From: a cyanobacterium endosymbiont of Rhopalodia gibberula
GTDB lineage: Bacteria > Cyanobacteriota > Cyanobacteriia > Cyanobacteriales > Microcystaceae
Direction: 5' to 3'
Length of the DNA stretch: 64,000 nucleotides
Assembly: GCF_003574135.1 (NCBI RefSeq)
Contig: NZ_AP018341.1
Location: forward strand, 2,269,740-2,333,739
Positions 11,305 through 21,159 of this stretch are shown here, piece after piece (positions within the stretch are counted from its first letter, which is position 1; each line of letters opens with the position of its first letter). The notes under the pieces were generated by a model. That model saw only the letters and a list, made by a program, of their open reading frames with translations. It searched no databases and had not been told where the DNA came from. The translations under genes and the position numbers were made by a program.

Positions 11305-11948
11305 TGACAATTAACTCCTCTAGATTAGATTCTCTTCTTACCACTGGCTATTTTCCTGGTTAGTGTAAATATTTACAAATCATCCTATTTTTGTTTTTTT
11401 TCTTACTTAAAAATATTGCAATAAAACTCCAGCATATTTTTAGTCTAGTTTTAGAAAGTTCTTTAAAATCAAAAATAATCTATTTTTTTTTAGTTTGATA
11501 ACTTTTATAAGAAATTAATAAGCATAAACTGTATTAGACTCTTTAGCTATTTTTATGGTTAAAATTACTTATTTTTTAGGTAGTAAACTAACGGATATAA
11601 AATTAAAATATAAAATAATAATTTCTATTTTTTGATGCGATTATATTTGTATTTTTGACTCGTAAGTTTTTTGTAAATTACTTAATTAATAGTAGTTAAT
11701 TTTATATCTTTGATGTTTATTAAATTCATTTATTTTTGATTTCACCGGCAGAATTTTAGAAAAAGTTATTCAGTATATAAGTTTATTAAAAATAAGTAAC
11801 TTGTTCTTAAGATTAGATTTACATTAAATAATAGTGAATTATATCTAACTTTAATGAAATTTTTTAGATTCTAAATAAATTGATTGCAATCAGTTCTAAC
11901 TAAAAAAAAATTATTTGATTATGATGAAAGCAACTATAGTTTTTTCAC

Positions 11949-11987
11949 ATCTATATTTTTAGTTTAAAAAAAACTAAAAATATAGAT
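11949..11987. repeat. Perfect 17-bp inverted repeat, 5-nt loop
   Basis: Arms 11949-11965 and 11971-11987 pair exactly around AAAAA. It lies about 90 bp beyond the 3' end of the minus-strand ORF at 12076-12480, so it could serve as that ORF's terminator, but no U tract follows. Confidence 0.85.
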
Positions 11988-12075
11988 ATTATATTATCGA
12001 TCAAACTTTTTGTTATAAAATTAAAATGAATTGGTAATTAGATTTTTTTTAAATATCTAGAATATTTTCAATAAT

Positions 12076-12480
12076 TTATGATCTAAAAAATGTGTAATTA
12101 TTTTTTTTAAATAAAGCTTGTTTGGAAAACATATTAATACCACTTAGGGCAAATAAAACTTTTCGATTTAATAAAATTAAATAGCCAATTAATTCTAAAA
12201 TAATTAGCATCACCACTATTGAATAAATTGCTGCTTTTACTAGGAGAATATTTTTGTTTTTTGCTTTTAATCTTTTAAGATGAATTTCGATTATATCTCT
12301 GGGATTAGCTTTCATATATACTAATATATTGACTAATACTATAAGATTTTCTAAGGAATAATGATCTGTTTTAAAAATCTGTTCTTCTAAGGCAAGGTAA
12401 AGTAAGCAGTTTCCATAGACTTGAGAAAATTCTTGAAAAACATCTGGCAAACTTCCCAAGAAACCATACAAGCCGCACAT
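12076..12480 (-). CDS. Unrecognised 134-aa ORF with one membrane helix
   Basis: This isolated frame sits between two spacers. The N-terminal half is helical and mixed in charge; residues about 80-107 (YSIVVMLIILELIGYLILL) form a strong hydrophobic segment preceded by a Lys-rich stretch, as in a signal-anchor or tail-anchored protein with a cytosolic N-terminus. I recognise no family. Composition is like the spacers, so this may be a true small membrane protein or the surviving part of a decayed one. Confidence 0.35.
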   Translation of the reverse strand: MCGLYGFLGSLPDVFQEFSQVYGNCLLYLALEEQIFKTDHYSLENLIVLVNILVYMKANPRDIIEIHLKRLKAKNKNILLVKAAIYSIVVMLIILELIGYLILLNRKVLFALSGINMFSKQALFKKNNYTFFRS

Positions 12481-13602
12481 TTTCGCTATAATTCCTGTCG
12501 TTTAACTAAAAAATCCTAGGGACTCTAATTTAGAAAATTATCCAGTTTATTACTGTTGCTGTTATTGCAGGGCTAATTTTGTCTTGTATTGTGTCGAATA
12601 GAACAATGAACATATATTAACTAAGTTGATATCAACGATGGTGATTTGCAAATTTATAGATTTTTATAGGTCACCGATTTAAATGATTTCATCATTGATG
12701 TCTTATATATTATCTTATAATCTCTGTGATCAGTTTTGATAATTCGACAATAATTTAAATATTTGTAAATTTCTTTTTAATCTTAATTAAGATCATTAGT
12801 GTAGTTCAGTGGAGATCTCAATTGTTTAGCAAAAAACAATGTTGAATCTCAGACAACAAGTTACGTAACAAATCAATATTATTTAATTCGTCTTCTATTG
12901 AAGAAGTACTACAGATATCTTGTGTGATTTAATACTGTAATAATTATATAACCTTAGAATTAGTGAGTTTTAAACATGCTATTTTAACTTTAACTAAAAA
13001 ATTAGATTTAACTCTAATTTAGATATTTCTTTCTAAATAAATTAAAAACAGTTTTTGGAAGAATCTGTTTTGTAAAGAGGAATATGATTTTAGTGGGATT
13101 TATAGTCTTTACTTAGTTCTCTCCTAAGAAATTAGGAGGTTTTCAAAAGTCAATGTCAACACGAAAGGTAGGGAGTTGCTTATGATACAATTCATACATC
13201 CTGATATGGCAAGTAGACAGCTAAAACCAAGCTAAATAGATATCAATTTTTGATCACACCGTGTTTGTGCTATTAGAACAAAGGGGCAGCCTATCGTTCG
13301 ATCGCAAGACTTGTTATGTCTTCTAACACAGCAAGCAGATGTCTAGGTTAGAGGCCAATGTCAAAATCGCAAAATTTAATGTTCGGTATTTCATTACCAT
13401 ATACTTAACTTACTCGAACCTGTTGGGGTTTTGTGGGATTAATCTTTTCTATTGAACCAATCCCTTGGATATTGGCTGATATTAATCAATAACCAAGGTA
13501 TCGATCCGAAGTTCACAGGTTGAAACTTCACCGTTTGGAGCATTTAGATGACATGGGAAAAAAGCCAAGTTAACAGTTGGTGTTTTGCATTTAGGGGGAA
13601 CT
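12481..13602. other. Spacer upstream of prk, 1.1 kb
   Basis: The last 400 bp (about 13200-13560) have higher GC and scattered coding-like runs on the plus strand (for example GLIFSIEPIPWILADIN about 13433-13485) broken by stops, so they may hold a gene remnant. I could not identify it. The prk promoter must lie here but I cannot place it. Confidence 0.45.
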
Positions 13603-14601
13603 ATGTCCACTCAGCCAGATCGCGTGGTTCTTATCGGGGTCGCTGGGGATTCCGGTTGCGGTAAATCAACTTTTTTACGTCGTTTAACAGATTTATTTAC
13701 TACAGAATTTATGACAGTTATCTGTCTAGATGACTACCATAGTCTTGATCGCCAAGGGAGAAAAAAAGCCGGAGTAACAGCCTTGAACCCTAAGGCTAAT
13801 AACTTTGACCTAATGTATGAGCAAATTAAAACTCTTAAGTCAGGCAAAGGCATCGATAAACCAATTTACAATCATGAGACTGGAATAATTGATCCACCAG
13901 AACGGATAGAACCAAATAGAGTGGTTGTCATTGAAGGGTTACATCCTCTCTACGACCAGCGAGTTCGTGAGTTAATTGACTTTAGTGTTTATCTTGATAT
14001 TGGAAATGAAGTTAAAATTAATTGGAAAATTCAGCGCGATATGGCTGAACGGGGTCACACCTATGAAGATGTACTAGCCTCGATTAACGCTAGAAAACCT
14101 GATTTTAACGCTTATATTGATCCGCAGAAACAATACGCGGATATCGTTATTCAGGTCTTACCGACTCAACTACTTGAAGATCATGAAAGTAAGCTTTTAC
14201 GGGTACGTTTGATCGAAAAAGAAGGGATCGCTTATTTCGAACCTGCTTACTTATTTGATGAAGGATCTACTATTGACTGGCGACCCTGTGGTCGTAAACT
14301 TACTTGTGCCTATCCAGGTATTAAGATGTACTATGGTCCCGATAATTTTATGGGAAATGAGGTTTCCATCTTAGAATTAGATGGTCAATTTGATAATCTC
14401 GAAGAAATGATTTATATCGAAAGCCATCTTAGTAAAACTGGGACAAATTATTATGGTGAAATGACAGAATTGTTACTTCACCATAAAGATTATCCTGGTT
14501 CTAACAACGGAACAGGTTTGTTCCAAGTGTTAGTGGGACTTAAAATAAGGGAAATTTACGAAAAAATAACCGCTGCTGCCGGGTTTTCTATTCAGGTATA
14601 G
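13603..14601 (+). CDS. prk: Phosphoribulokinase (Calvin cycle)
   Basis: Prk phosphorylates ribulose 5-phosphate to ribulose 1,5-bisphosphate, the step that feeds RuBisCO. At 332 residues it is full length. The P-loop is GDSGCGKST (about residues 15-23). The regulatory cysteines of the photosynthetic class are kept: Cys19 in the P-loop, Cys41 in VICLDDYH, and the C-terminal pair Cys229 and Cys235 (WRPCGRKLTC). These fit thioredoxin control and the CP12-GAPDH complex. The start at 13603 follows an AGGGGGAA ribosome-binding site; the frame upstream to 13585 is not needed. It is apparently a single-gene transcript. It is intact, although half the surrounding DNA is decayed; whether RuBisCO survives in this genome cannot be seen. 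Confidence 0.97.
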   Translation: MSTQPDRVVLIGVAGDSGCGKSTFLRRLTDLFTTEFMTVICLDDYHSLDRQGRKKAGVTALNPKANNFDLMYEQIKTLKSGKGIDKPIYNHETGIIDPPERIEPNRVVVIEGLHPLYDQRVRELIDFSVYLDIGNEVKINWKIQRDMAERGHTYEDVLASINARKPDFNAYIDPQKQYADIVIQVLPTQLLEDHESKLLRVRLIEKEGIAYFEPAYLFDEGSTIDWRPCGRKLTCAYPGIKMYYGPDNFMGNEVSILELDGQFDNLEEMIYIESHLSKTGTNYYGEMTELLLHHKDYPGSNNGTGLFQVLVGLKIREIYEKITAAAGFSIQV

Positions 14602-14799
14602 TTTTAGTTGATGTAAAGACAGCCCAGCGCACCACTCGTAAACAATGACGTGCGTCCAGAAGGCAGACAGTGTCCAGCCCGATAGTTTAGTTTTTGTCTT
14701 AAGCCCAATTGTTATTCTCTCTTATTAACTTTTAGAGTTGATTTTCTTACCAAGCTCTCCTCCTGATATTTAAGTCGGTGTTAATAATCTGATTTAATA

Positions 14800-14991
14800 T
14801 TACTGGGAAGAGTCAGATCTGGTATGAATCTGTTTAAGCAATGCACCCAGTCCCTTTTCGTAGTTGGAAGCGATCGCCAAAAAGGCTCCAGCTAAAATAT
14901 AAAGAGGAAAAGGAAGCATAAACCCCTGAAACCACTGAAATAATTGAATGAGAGCAAAAAGAATACAAACCGTTATCATCCAGACTCCCAT
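14800..14991 (-). CDS. Small cyanobacterial membrane protein, 63 aa
   Basis: A 63-residue protein with two hydrophobic segments (about residues 3-20 and 24-42) and a basic C-terminal tail (GALLKQIHTRSD). I believe similar short proteins occur in other cyanobacteria but I know no function. The frame, the ATG at 14991 and normal codon use support it being real. It runs opposite to prk, the two genes converging with about 200 bp between them. It holds the only HIP1 octamer (GCGATCGC, 14870-14877) I found in the window. Confidence 0.65.
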   Translation of the reverse strand: MGVWMITVCILFALIQLFQWFQGFMLPFPLYILAGAFLAIASNYEKGLGALLKQIHTRSDSSQ

Positions 14992-15483
14992 ATGGAATAC
15001 CTCCAGTCAATCACTACGACATCTTGATACTATCATGGGTGAACAGCATAGGATTACCACTTAAATTACACTCAACTAGGTTCGTTAAATTATTAGCTAT
15101 TGTTGACCGAGAACTCCATCCAAGATCCCCTCCACAAGTGTTTGTTCAAAGTTGGACCACCTGACAGTAGACTGAAGTGTTGTTAGGGTGTTTAGTAGCT
15201 TGGAATTAACCCACTATTAAACAGGCTATCGTCTTTTGTTGAGTTCAACTGGGTAAGGTTTCTCCACCGTAGAAAATGTCTCAACAAGAATTTATCAGCT
15301 ATTCTCAAATACAAAATTATAGAAAGTTCTAAGGTAAGAAACATAAAAACACACTTTGCGCACATTACCATCGAGAATCATGATGCATGCAACATTCTTG
15401 CTCCTACTCCTAGTAAAGGCAGTTCAAAAGAGTTGACAATTTGCTAAGGTTTATGAAACAATAAGGTTCTGACGGGGGAAGTT
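14992..15483. other. Spacer, 492 bp
   Basis: Moderate GC but no sustained frame on either strand. Nothing identified; it must contain the promoters for the 63-aa protein and tRNA-Gly. Confidence 0.5.
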
Positions 15484-15555
15484 GCGGGTATAGCTCAGCG
15501 GTAGAGCGTCACCTTGCCAAGGTGAATGTCGCGCGTTCGAATCGCGTTACCCGCT
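15484..15555 (+). tRNA. tRNA-Gly (anticodon GCC)
   Basis: A complete cloverleaf: acceptor GCGGGTA pairs with TACCCGC (15548-15554), the D arm is GCTCAGC...GAGC, the anticodon stem TCACC/GGTGA encloses TTGCCAA with anticodon GCC, and the T arm GCGCG TTCGAAT CGCGT follows with one G-T wobble. Discriminator base T. CCA is not encoded. Confidence 0.97.
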
Positions 15556-15954
15556 TTGGGGAGTCTGAAAAAACATTCAAGACAAAGCTCAACGACTGCT
15601 AGCCTTCTAAGATTGGTGACGGTCATTAACTATAGCCTTGAGGGAGAGGGGGAGTAAAGGGGTTGATTAAGCGGAGATTTAGTGTTAGTGTCCGAGAATT
15701 GGGGGCTGTACTATGTACACATAGCGGAAATTTTGAAGCAACTGAACTGACGCTCGTGCGACCTCAAAAGCTTACGAAACTTGATTTAAGCAATGATTAT
15801 TCCTGTCTATGTCGGCAGCAATATCCTCTCTTTCCAATTGTTCTTACCAAATCTTTCGTCCGTGATCGATGTCAGCAGATATTCGTTTTTGAAGAAAATA
15901 AACAAATTATTGAACGGTTGTCGTTGAGCTGCCTGTACTGGCGATCTTGGAGTT
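15556..15954. other. Leader between tRNA-Gly and proA-like gene, possible gene remnant
   Basis: A TTG-initiated frame is open from 15663 across the start of the proA-like gene to 16052, but its 129-residue product resembles nothing I know, overlaps the next gene, and runs out of frame over a clear membrane helix near 15955. The GC content is gene-like and sense is spread over two frames, so I read it as decayed coding sequence rather than a gene. Confidence 0.4.
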
Positions 15955-16032
15955 ATGGTAATCTGGATTGTTCTTATGGGACTATTAGTAACGTTATCGG
16001 CAATAATTTTTTTGTTAGCCTATCGGCGTTGA
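15955..16032 (+). CDS. Possible 25-aa single-helix membrane peptide
   Basis: ATG at 15955 opens a 25-codon frame that is almost entirely one hydrophobic helix (IVLMGLLVTLSAIIFLLAYR) ending in two arginines, with GGAG four bases before the ATG. It stops 10 bp before the proA-like gene. Its size and shape are like the small subunits of photosynthetic complexes, but it matches none of those I know (PetL/M/N, PsaM, PsbM/T). It could equally be the C-terminus of a decayed membrane gene. Confidence 0.35.
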   Translation: MVIWIVLMGLLVTLSAIIFLLAYRR

Positions 16033-16042
16033 TGCAAACTCT

Positions 16043-17305
16043 ATGGCAATAGAAAGCTCTCCTAACGTACTTCTGACATCTGTTCAACGGGCTTACAATG
16101 CTTTTCTCGCCCTGGAAACAAGTGATAGTATTCATCGTAGCCAAGGCATCCGTGCTATGGCTCAGGGAATAAACCAAGCCTTTGATGACATTTTGGAGGC
16201 TAATACACTTGATCTCGAAATGAGCAGGGAGATGGCAGTTCCAGATCTTCTAATTGATTGGCTAAAATTGACCCCTGAACGACTTAATCAAGTAGTCTCT
16301 ATTTTAGAGCGTTTAGCTGAAGTCCCCGACCCAATTCGACGAGTTTTTCACGCACCTTATCCCCTGAGTGCATCCCAGACTTATTGTCAATTGATGCCCT
16401 TAGGAGTCATAACTTTAATTTACGAAACCTTTCCTGAATTGGGGGCAATTACGGCTGGATTTTGTCTAAAAACAGGCAACAGTCTTATTTTACGGGGTTG
16501 TGGTTCATCTACTCATTCCAATACCGTTATTGCTGAAATTCTCCAAGTTGCCCTTGAGCAGGTCAAATTACCGAGGGGGTGTCTGGAAGTTCTTTCAGGG
16601 GATGAGGGGGCTTCCATTCAAGATTTAGTAACCCAGGATCAGTATCTTAGTTTAGTGATGCCCTATGGCCGTCCTAGTCTAGTCGATCAGGTGACGCGCT
16701 TAGCGACGGCTCCTGTGCTTAGGTCGGCGATGGGAAATTGTTATCTTTATTGGTCTCCTACGGTAGATTTAGATTTAGTACGATGGGTGATTCTTGATAG
16801 CCACGCCAGTGAACCTGACCCTGTTAATGCCATTGAAAAAGTTTTAATTAGCCCCTTACACAATCCGTCTATTCTAGTAAGGTTATTCAACACTCTACGA
16901 GGCAAAGGATTTCAATTACGTGGTGATGAAGAGTTATCGGCAGAGTTTTCTGATTATCTCACTCCTGTTAAATCGTCGGAATGGGGAAATCCCTATCTTG
17001 ATAGGATTATCGCCTTTAAGATAGTTAACGACTTATCTGAAGGAATTGGCTGGATCAATCAATATAGTAGTGGTCATGCCGATTGTCTAGTGACAGATTC
17101 GTACCCAGAAAGTCGTCAATTTGCTATGGAAGTTGACAGTGCCCTGGTTTATATTAATGCCTCTCCTCGTTTTTCTCGTTATCCTAAGCAAGGAGAATCT
17201 CTATTTCTAGGAGTCTCCAATCAAAAAGGACACCATAGAGGTTTAATTTCTTTGGAAACATTTACAACCCTTAAACATGTGGTTCAAGGAAATGGGAAGT
17301 TATAA
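16043..17305 (+). CDS. Gamma-glutamyl phosphate reductase-like protein (ProA family) lacking the catalytic Cys
   Basis: This belongs to the ProA branch of aldehyde dehydrogenases, which reduce gamma-glutamyl phosphate to glutamate semialdehyde in proline synthesis. The cofactor domain, with LGVITLIYE and LKTGNSLILRGCGSS, and the C-terminal SLETFTTLK are preserved over 420 residues. In canonical ProA the catalytic cysteine immediately precedes N-A/T-x-E-T; here the aligned stretch is DPVNAIEKVLI, with Val at residue 261. No cysteine is adjacent. Either this is a non-catalytic or altered paralogue, as cyanobacteria often carry two ProA-like genes, or the enzyme has been lost. The start ATG at 16043 is straightforward. 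It is probably not co-transcribed with der, 306 bp further on. Confidence 0.8.
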   Translation: MAIESSPNVLLTSVQRAYNAFLALETSDSIHRSQGIRAMAQGINQAFDDILEANTLDLEMSREMAVPDLLIDWLKLTPERLNQVVSILERLAEVPDPIRRVFHAPYPLSASQTYCQLMPLGVITLIYETFPELGAITAGFCLKTGNSLILRGCGSSTHSNTVIAEILQVALEQVKLPRGCLEVLSGDEGASIQDLVTQDQYLSLVMPYGRPSLVDQVTRLATAPVLRSAMGNCYLYWSPTVDLDLVRWVILDSHASEPDPVNAIEKVLISPLHNPSILVRLFNTLRGKGFQLRGDEELSAEFSDYLTPVKSSEWGNPYLDRIIAFKIVNDLSEGIGWINQYSSGHADCLVTDSYPESRQFAMEVDSALVYINASPRFSRYPKQGESLFLGVSNQKGHHRGLISLETFTTLKHVVQGNGKL

Positions 17306-17611
17306 AAAAAGATTATTGAGGGGTTCTCCCATTATATTAATCTTCGCTAAGAGAACCATAAATGGTAAGCATCATTAAAGTACTAGTCTGTTATTAGGTA
17401 GACATAATTCTCATCTTCCATTACTCATTATGGTTTGTTGTTTTATTTCATTAACCCTCCGTGCTGGAGATACCGCATATGTAGCAAACAAATGTTATTG
17501 ATTTTCAAGTTGCTGGTTTTCACAGAATCACTAAATGAAAGATCAATCAAAGTGTACCTTAGTTAATTAAGAAAACTCATAGTATTTTTGTTGAGAATTG
17601 AGATAAAAATT
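17306..17611. other. Spacer, 306 bp
   Basis: AT-rich stretch between the proA-like gene and der. I see no gene or strong hairpin. Confidence 0.5.
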
Positions 17612-18970
17612 ATGCCACTACCTATTGTTGCTATTATCGGACGGCCTAATGTAGGCAAATCAACCTTAGTTAATAGGCTAGCAGGGGATCAGCAGGCTAT
17701 TGTCTATGATGAGCCAGGAATTACTCGTGATCGTACTTATCGGCTTTGTTTTTGGCAAGATCGAGATTTTCAGGTAGTAGATACGGGAGGATTGGTATTC
17801 GAAGATGACACGGAGTTTTTGCCGTTAATTCGAGAACAAGCCATGGCTGCTTTAAAGGAATCAAGTGCGACTATTTTCGTCGTGGATGGACAAACTGGTC
17901 CCACGGCTGGCGATCATGAAATTGCAAGTTGGTTACGTCAACAATCCGTTCCTGTGTTGTTAGCTGTCAATAAGTGTGAATCTGTGGAACAGGGAATTAT
18001 TCAAGCGGCACAATTTTGGGAATTAGGATTAGGAAATCCTTATCCAATCTCAGGAATTCATGGTAGTGGGACAGGAGAACTTTTAGACGATTTAATTCCC
18101 TATCTTCCTCATCCCGAAGAATTAACCGATACCAATGAAATTAGTGTAGCAATTATTGGTCGTCCTAATGTAGGAAAATCTAGTCTTTTGAATGCTTTTT
18201 TAGGAGAAAACCGGGCAATTGTTAGTCCTATTTCAGGAACTACAAGAGATGCTATCGATACGGTTGTTGAACAAGATGGACAAAGCTATCGGTTAATTGA
18301 TACGGCAGGAATTCGTCGCAAAAAGAATGTTGAATATGGAGCAGAATTTTTTAGTATTAATCGTTCTTTTAAAGCCATTTGCCGTTCTGATGTTGTGTTA
18401 TTTGTGATTGATGCAATCGATGGAATAACAGAGCAAGACCTAAAATTAGCAGACAGAATTATCGATGAAGGTCGCGCAGCTGTAATTGTAGTTAATAAAT
18501 GGGATGCTGTTGATAAAGACTCATATACCATTTATGAATATAAAATAAGGATATTTTCTCGACTTTATTTTATGGAATGGTCTCCTATTATTTTTGTCAG
18601 CGCAATGACAGGTCAACGAGTTAAAAAAGTTCTCGATTTAGTTAAAAATTCAGCTGAGGAACACCGTCGTCGTGTGAGTACAGCTGTAATCAATGAGGTT
18701 TTACAAGAGGCAGTTAGTTGGCATTCTCCTCCTACAAATCGTCAAGGAAAACAAGGAAAAATTTATTATGGAACTCAGGTATCGAGTCAACCACCAACTA
18801 TTGCTTTATTTGTAAATGAGCCGAAACGATTTAATGATAATTATCGTCGTTATATTGAAGGTCAATTCCGTCAGCAATTAGGTTTTCCGGGGACTCCTAT
18901 TCGTTTACTATGGAGGGGAAAGAAAGTTCGAGATCTTGAACAAACTGTTAACCGAGCAACCAAAGTATAA
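17612..18970 (+). CDS. der: Ribosome-assembly GTPase Der (EngA)
   Basis: Der is the bacterial GTPase with two consecutive G domains that matures the 50S ribosomal subunit; it is normally essential. Domain 1 has GRPNVGKST (about residues 9-17), the DEPGITRD switch and DTGG, then NKCE. Domain 2 has GRPNVGKSS (about 185-193), [15 protein letters not shown] and NKWD. The C-terminal KH-like domain ends RNA-binding style (RLLWRGKK). At 452 residues the size is normal. I chose [10 protein letters not shown] at 17612, eight residues inside the open frame, because family members begin there. Confidence 0.97.
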   Translation: MPLPIVAIIGRPNVGKSTLVNRLAGDQQAIVYDEPGITRDRTYRLCFWQDRDFQVVDTGGLVFEDDTEFLPLIREQAMAALKESSATIFVVDGQTGPTAGDHEIASWLRQQSVPVLLAVNKCESVEQGIIQAAQFWELGLGNPYPISGIHGSGTGELLDDLIPYLPHPEELTDTNEISVAIIGRPNVGKSSLLNAFLGENRAIVSPISGTTRDAIDTVVEQDGQSYRLIDTAGIRRKKNVEYGAEFFSINRSFKAICRSDVVLFVIDAIDGITEQDLKLADRIIDEGRAAVIVVNKWDAVDKDSYTIYEYKIRIFSRLYFMEWSPIIFVSAMTGQRVKKVLDLVKNSAEEHRRRVSTAVINEVLQEAVSWHSPPTNRQGKQGKIYYGTQVSSQPPTIALFVNEPKRFNDNYRRYIEGQFRQQLGFPGTPIRLLWRGKKVRDLEQTVNRATKV

Positions 18971-20364
18971 AGATATAAAATATAGATAAAAACTAAAATT
19001 TAAAAGAAAATATATTCTTTACTTTATAGATAAAGGTAAACTTGTTCAGATTAAAATAAGTCAGCATGGCTGATTAGAATGGTAGTGGTCAATATTATAA
19101 ATAACTAAACCTAAATAAAAAATAGAAAAAGTATAAGTGATACATTTAGTAGATCAAGGAAAGATATTTATTGTATTAAAATACAATATTAAAGGTTAAA
19201 AACTAACTAATACTTAAAGAAATAAATTGTAGTAGTAAAGTCAATCGGTTTAAGATTAAAAATCTTACCAGTTCCCCCAACCATATAGATAAAAATATAC
19301 GAAAATATATAATTAATTACCCCATAGGTTGAAGCATAAATTTTATTTAATTTATTATCTGTTAACACTTAAAATCTTACAATTGTTTAAGCTTCAGTAT
19401 TTTTTAAAAAGTTGCCTTTTGATAAAAAGGTAACTTTTTGTACAAGATAGACTCGTAGATTATTAAAAGTGAAATTTTAATGCGTTTATTTCAGAGTATT
19501 TATTATGAGTACTGAGATTATAACTTCAACTTTGAAATCAAAAGTTTTAAGATGTTTATACAATTTATTTTATCTATTAAACTAAAATTCTTTTTAGTAA
19601 ATTGTTTATTATAACAATTAGAGATAGTATTTATTTTTCAATTGATTTTAACTTTTTTACTTGACCCTTAGTTAAGGTATTCAATACCTTATTATCAGAA
19701 ATAAATGCTATTAATTTAGTCTGTTTTAGAGTATTATTAAAAACCAGATAATTACTTTAATCAACACTTAGATAAATTAGCTCTAATTAAAGTCTAATTA
19801 CTAAAATTAGTTTTTTTATAAGTTGATTTTTTTTAGATTACTATCAACTAAGTCTAAATCTTAAATAGCAATTATTGAGGTTAAGTTACTTTAGATCAGT
19901 TTTACTCAAAGAAAATTAGCCTTATGAGGGAAAACCCTACTTAAATTAGCTTTGTATATAAAAATTAGTGTCTTAAATGTTCGCACATTTAAAGTCAATA
20001 TTGGTGAAATCAAACTAACTAAGATTTTTTTTTAAAAAAAGAGAATAATGTCAGTATTATGATCTGATCACGCCATTTATTCCATAATTGTGATATGATC
20101 TATAATCATTAAAATATATAATAAATCATTGATGAGGATTGCCGTAAGATACTTATTCATGAATGTCAGAAAATTATATTATTTTTTATATAAAAGTAAA
20201 AGAGGAAAATTTATTAGTAAGCTAGCTGTTTTAGTGGTCAAAACCGTATCCATTAAGTTATAAGTAAAAGCTCAGGTACTAGTAAATTAAAGGGATCAGT
20301 CTTAAATTTAAGATTTTTATATTTTAGAATTCGCCAACGAGAAAATTATCGATTTTTATATCTA
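18971..20364. other. AT-rich spacer, 1.4 kb
   Basis: No gene seen. It contains the hairpin at 19406-19439 and a T9-A7 tract near 20020-20041. Stops occur in all frames every few codons. Confidence 0.5.
19406..19439. repeat. 15-bp hairpin with GATA loop
   Basis: Arms 19406-19420 and 19425-19439 pair over 15 positions with one G-T wobble. The ends are A5/T5 and the core is GC-containing, so it has terminator shape in either direction, but der ends 435 bp upstream. Confidence 0.7.
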
Positions 20365-21159
20365 ATGAAAGATATTAGTTTAATTCATCTGTCTCAATCT
20401 CATTTGAATTTATTAGAAACTTGTCCTCCTCAATTCCAACGTGTTTATCTAGAACAATTGGGTACTCCTTTAAGTCCAGAAAAACAAGAAAAATTATCCT
20501 GGGGAAATCAATTTCACCAGCTAATGCAACAGAATGAATTAGGATTACCAATTGAGTTGCTTGTGGCTCAAGACAAACAAATGCAGAATTCTTTAAACGC
20601 ATTAATTAATGCTGTCCCTAACCTGAGACATCCTTCTAAAAATAGTTGGAAAGAAGCTGAACATTGTCGTAATTTTGAGTTTAAAGGATATTTATTAACT
20701 GTTATTTATGATTTATTGATTGCTGAGCCAGAAAAAGCTGAGATTTTAGATTGGAAAACCTATCTTAAACCAGAAAATCCTGAAAAATTAGCTAATCATT
20801 GGCAAACTCGACTTTATTTATATGTATTAGTGGAAACGTCTAACTATTCACCTGAAGACATTTCTCTAACTTATTGGTTTGTGAAACTTCCGACTAAACC
20901 GCAATCTTTGACATTTTTTTATGATAGAGATAAACATAAAAAAAATTATGAAGATTTAACAATACTTTTAAACCAACTCAATAATTGGTTAAATGAATAT
21001 ACTCAAGAAAACATTAATTTTCCTCATCTTGCCAGTTGTCGAACAAGCTGCCCTCATTTTCAGCTATTGGGTTTTGAGCAATCTCAGGAAAAAAAACTAA
21101 ATGAAGTAAAAAAAGATTGGCTATCTATAATTGAAGAAATCCAAGAAGTTTCTCTATAG
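20365..21159 (+). CDS. PD-(D/E)XK nuclease family protein (RecB/Cas4-like)
   Basis: This is a single-domain nuclease of the RecB-like PD-(D/E)XK superfamily. The catalytic core is visible as LLTVIYDLL (Asp) followed by EILDWKTYL (Asp-X-Lys), about residues 111-135. A C-terminal cysteine/histidine cluster (LASCRTSCPHF, about 229-239) may be part of the iron-sulfur or zinc clasp seen in AddB and Cas4; the fourth ligand could be Cys19 (ETCPPQF) near the N-terminus. At 264 residues the length suits a stand-alone member common in cyanobacteria. No cas genes or helicase are adjacent, so I assign no pathway beyond DNA processing. The start at 20365 is the only ATG before the core. Confidence 0.8.
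   Translation: MKDISLIHLSQSHLNLLETCPPQFQRVYLEQLGTPLSPEKQEKLSWGNQFHQLMQQNELGLPIELLVAQDKQMQNSLNALINAVPNLRHPSKNSWKEAEHCRNFEFKGYLLTVIYDLLIAEPEKAEILDWKTYLKPENPEKLANHWQTRLYLYVLVETSNYSPEDISLTYWFVKLPTKPQSLTFFYDRDKHKKNYEDLTILLNQLNNWLNEYTQENINFPHLASCRTSCPHFQLLGFEQSQEKKLNEVKKDWLSIIEEIQEVSL

Larger units (their letters stand above)
10804..12075. other. AT-rich spacer, 1.27 kb
   Basis: No gene I can support on either strand. It contains two long hairpins (11274-11304 and 11949-11987), listed separately, and long T and A runs. Confidence 0.5.

Noticed and set aside
15663-16052. 129-codon plus-strand ORF ahead of the proA-like gene
   Set aside because: It overlaps the proA-like start, begins with TTG, resembles no family and crosses a clear membrane helix encoded in another frame.
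20365-21159. Cas4 of a CRISPR system
   Set aside because: The RecB-like core and Cys cluster are Cas4-like, but no cas gene or repeat array is anywhere in the window.
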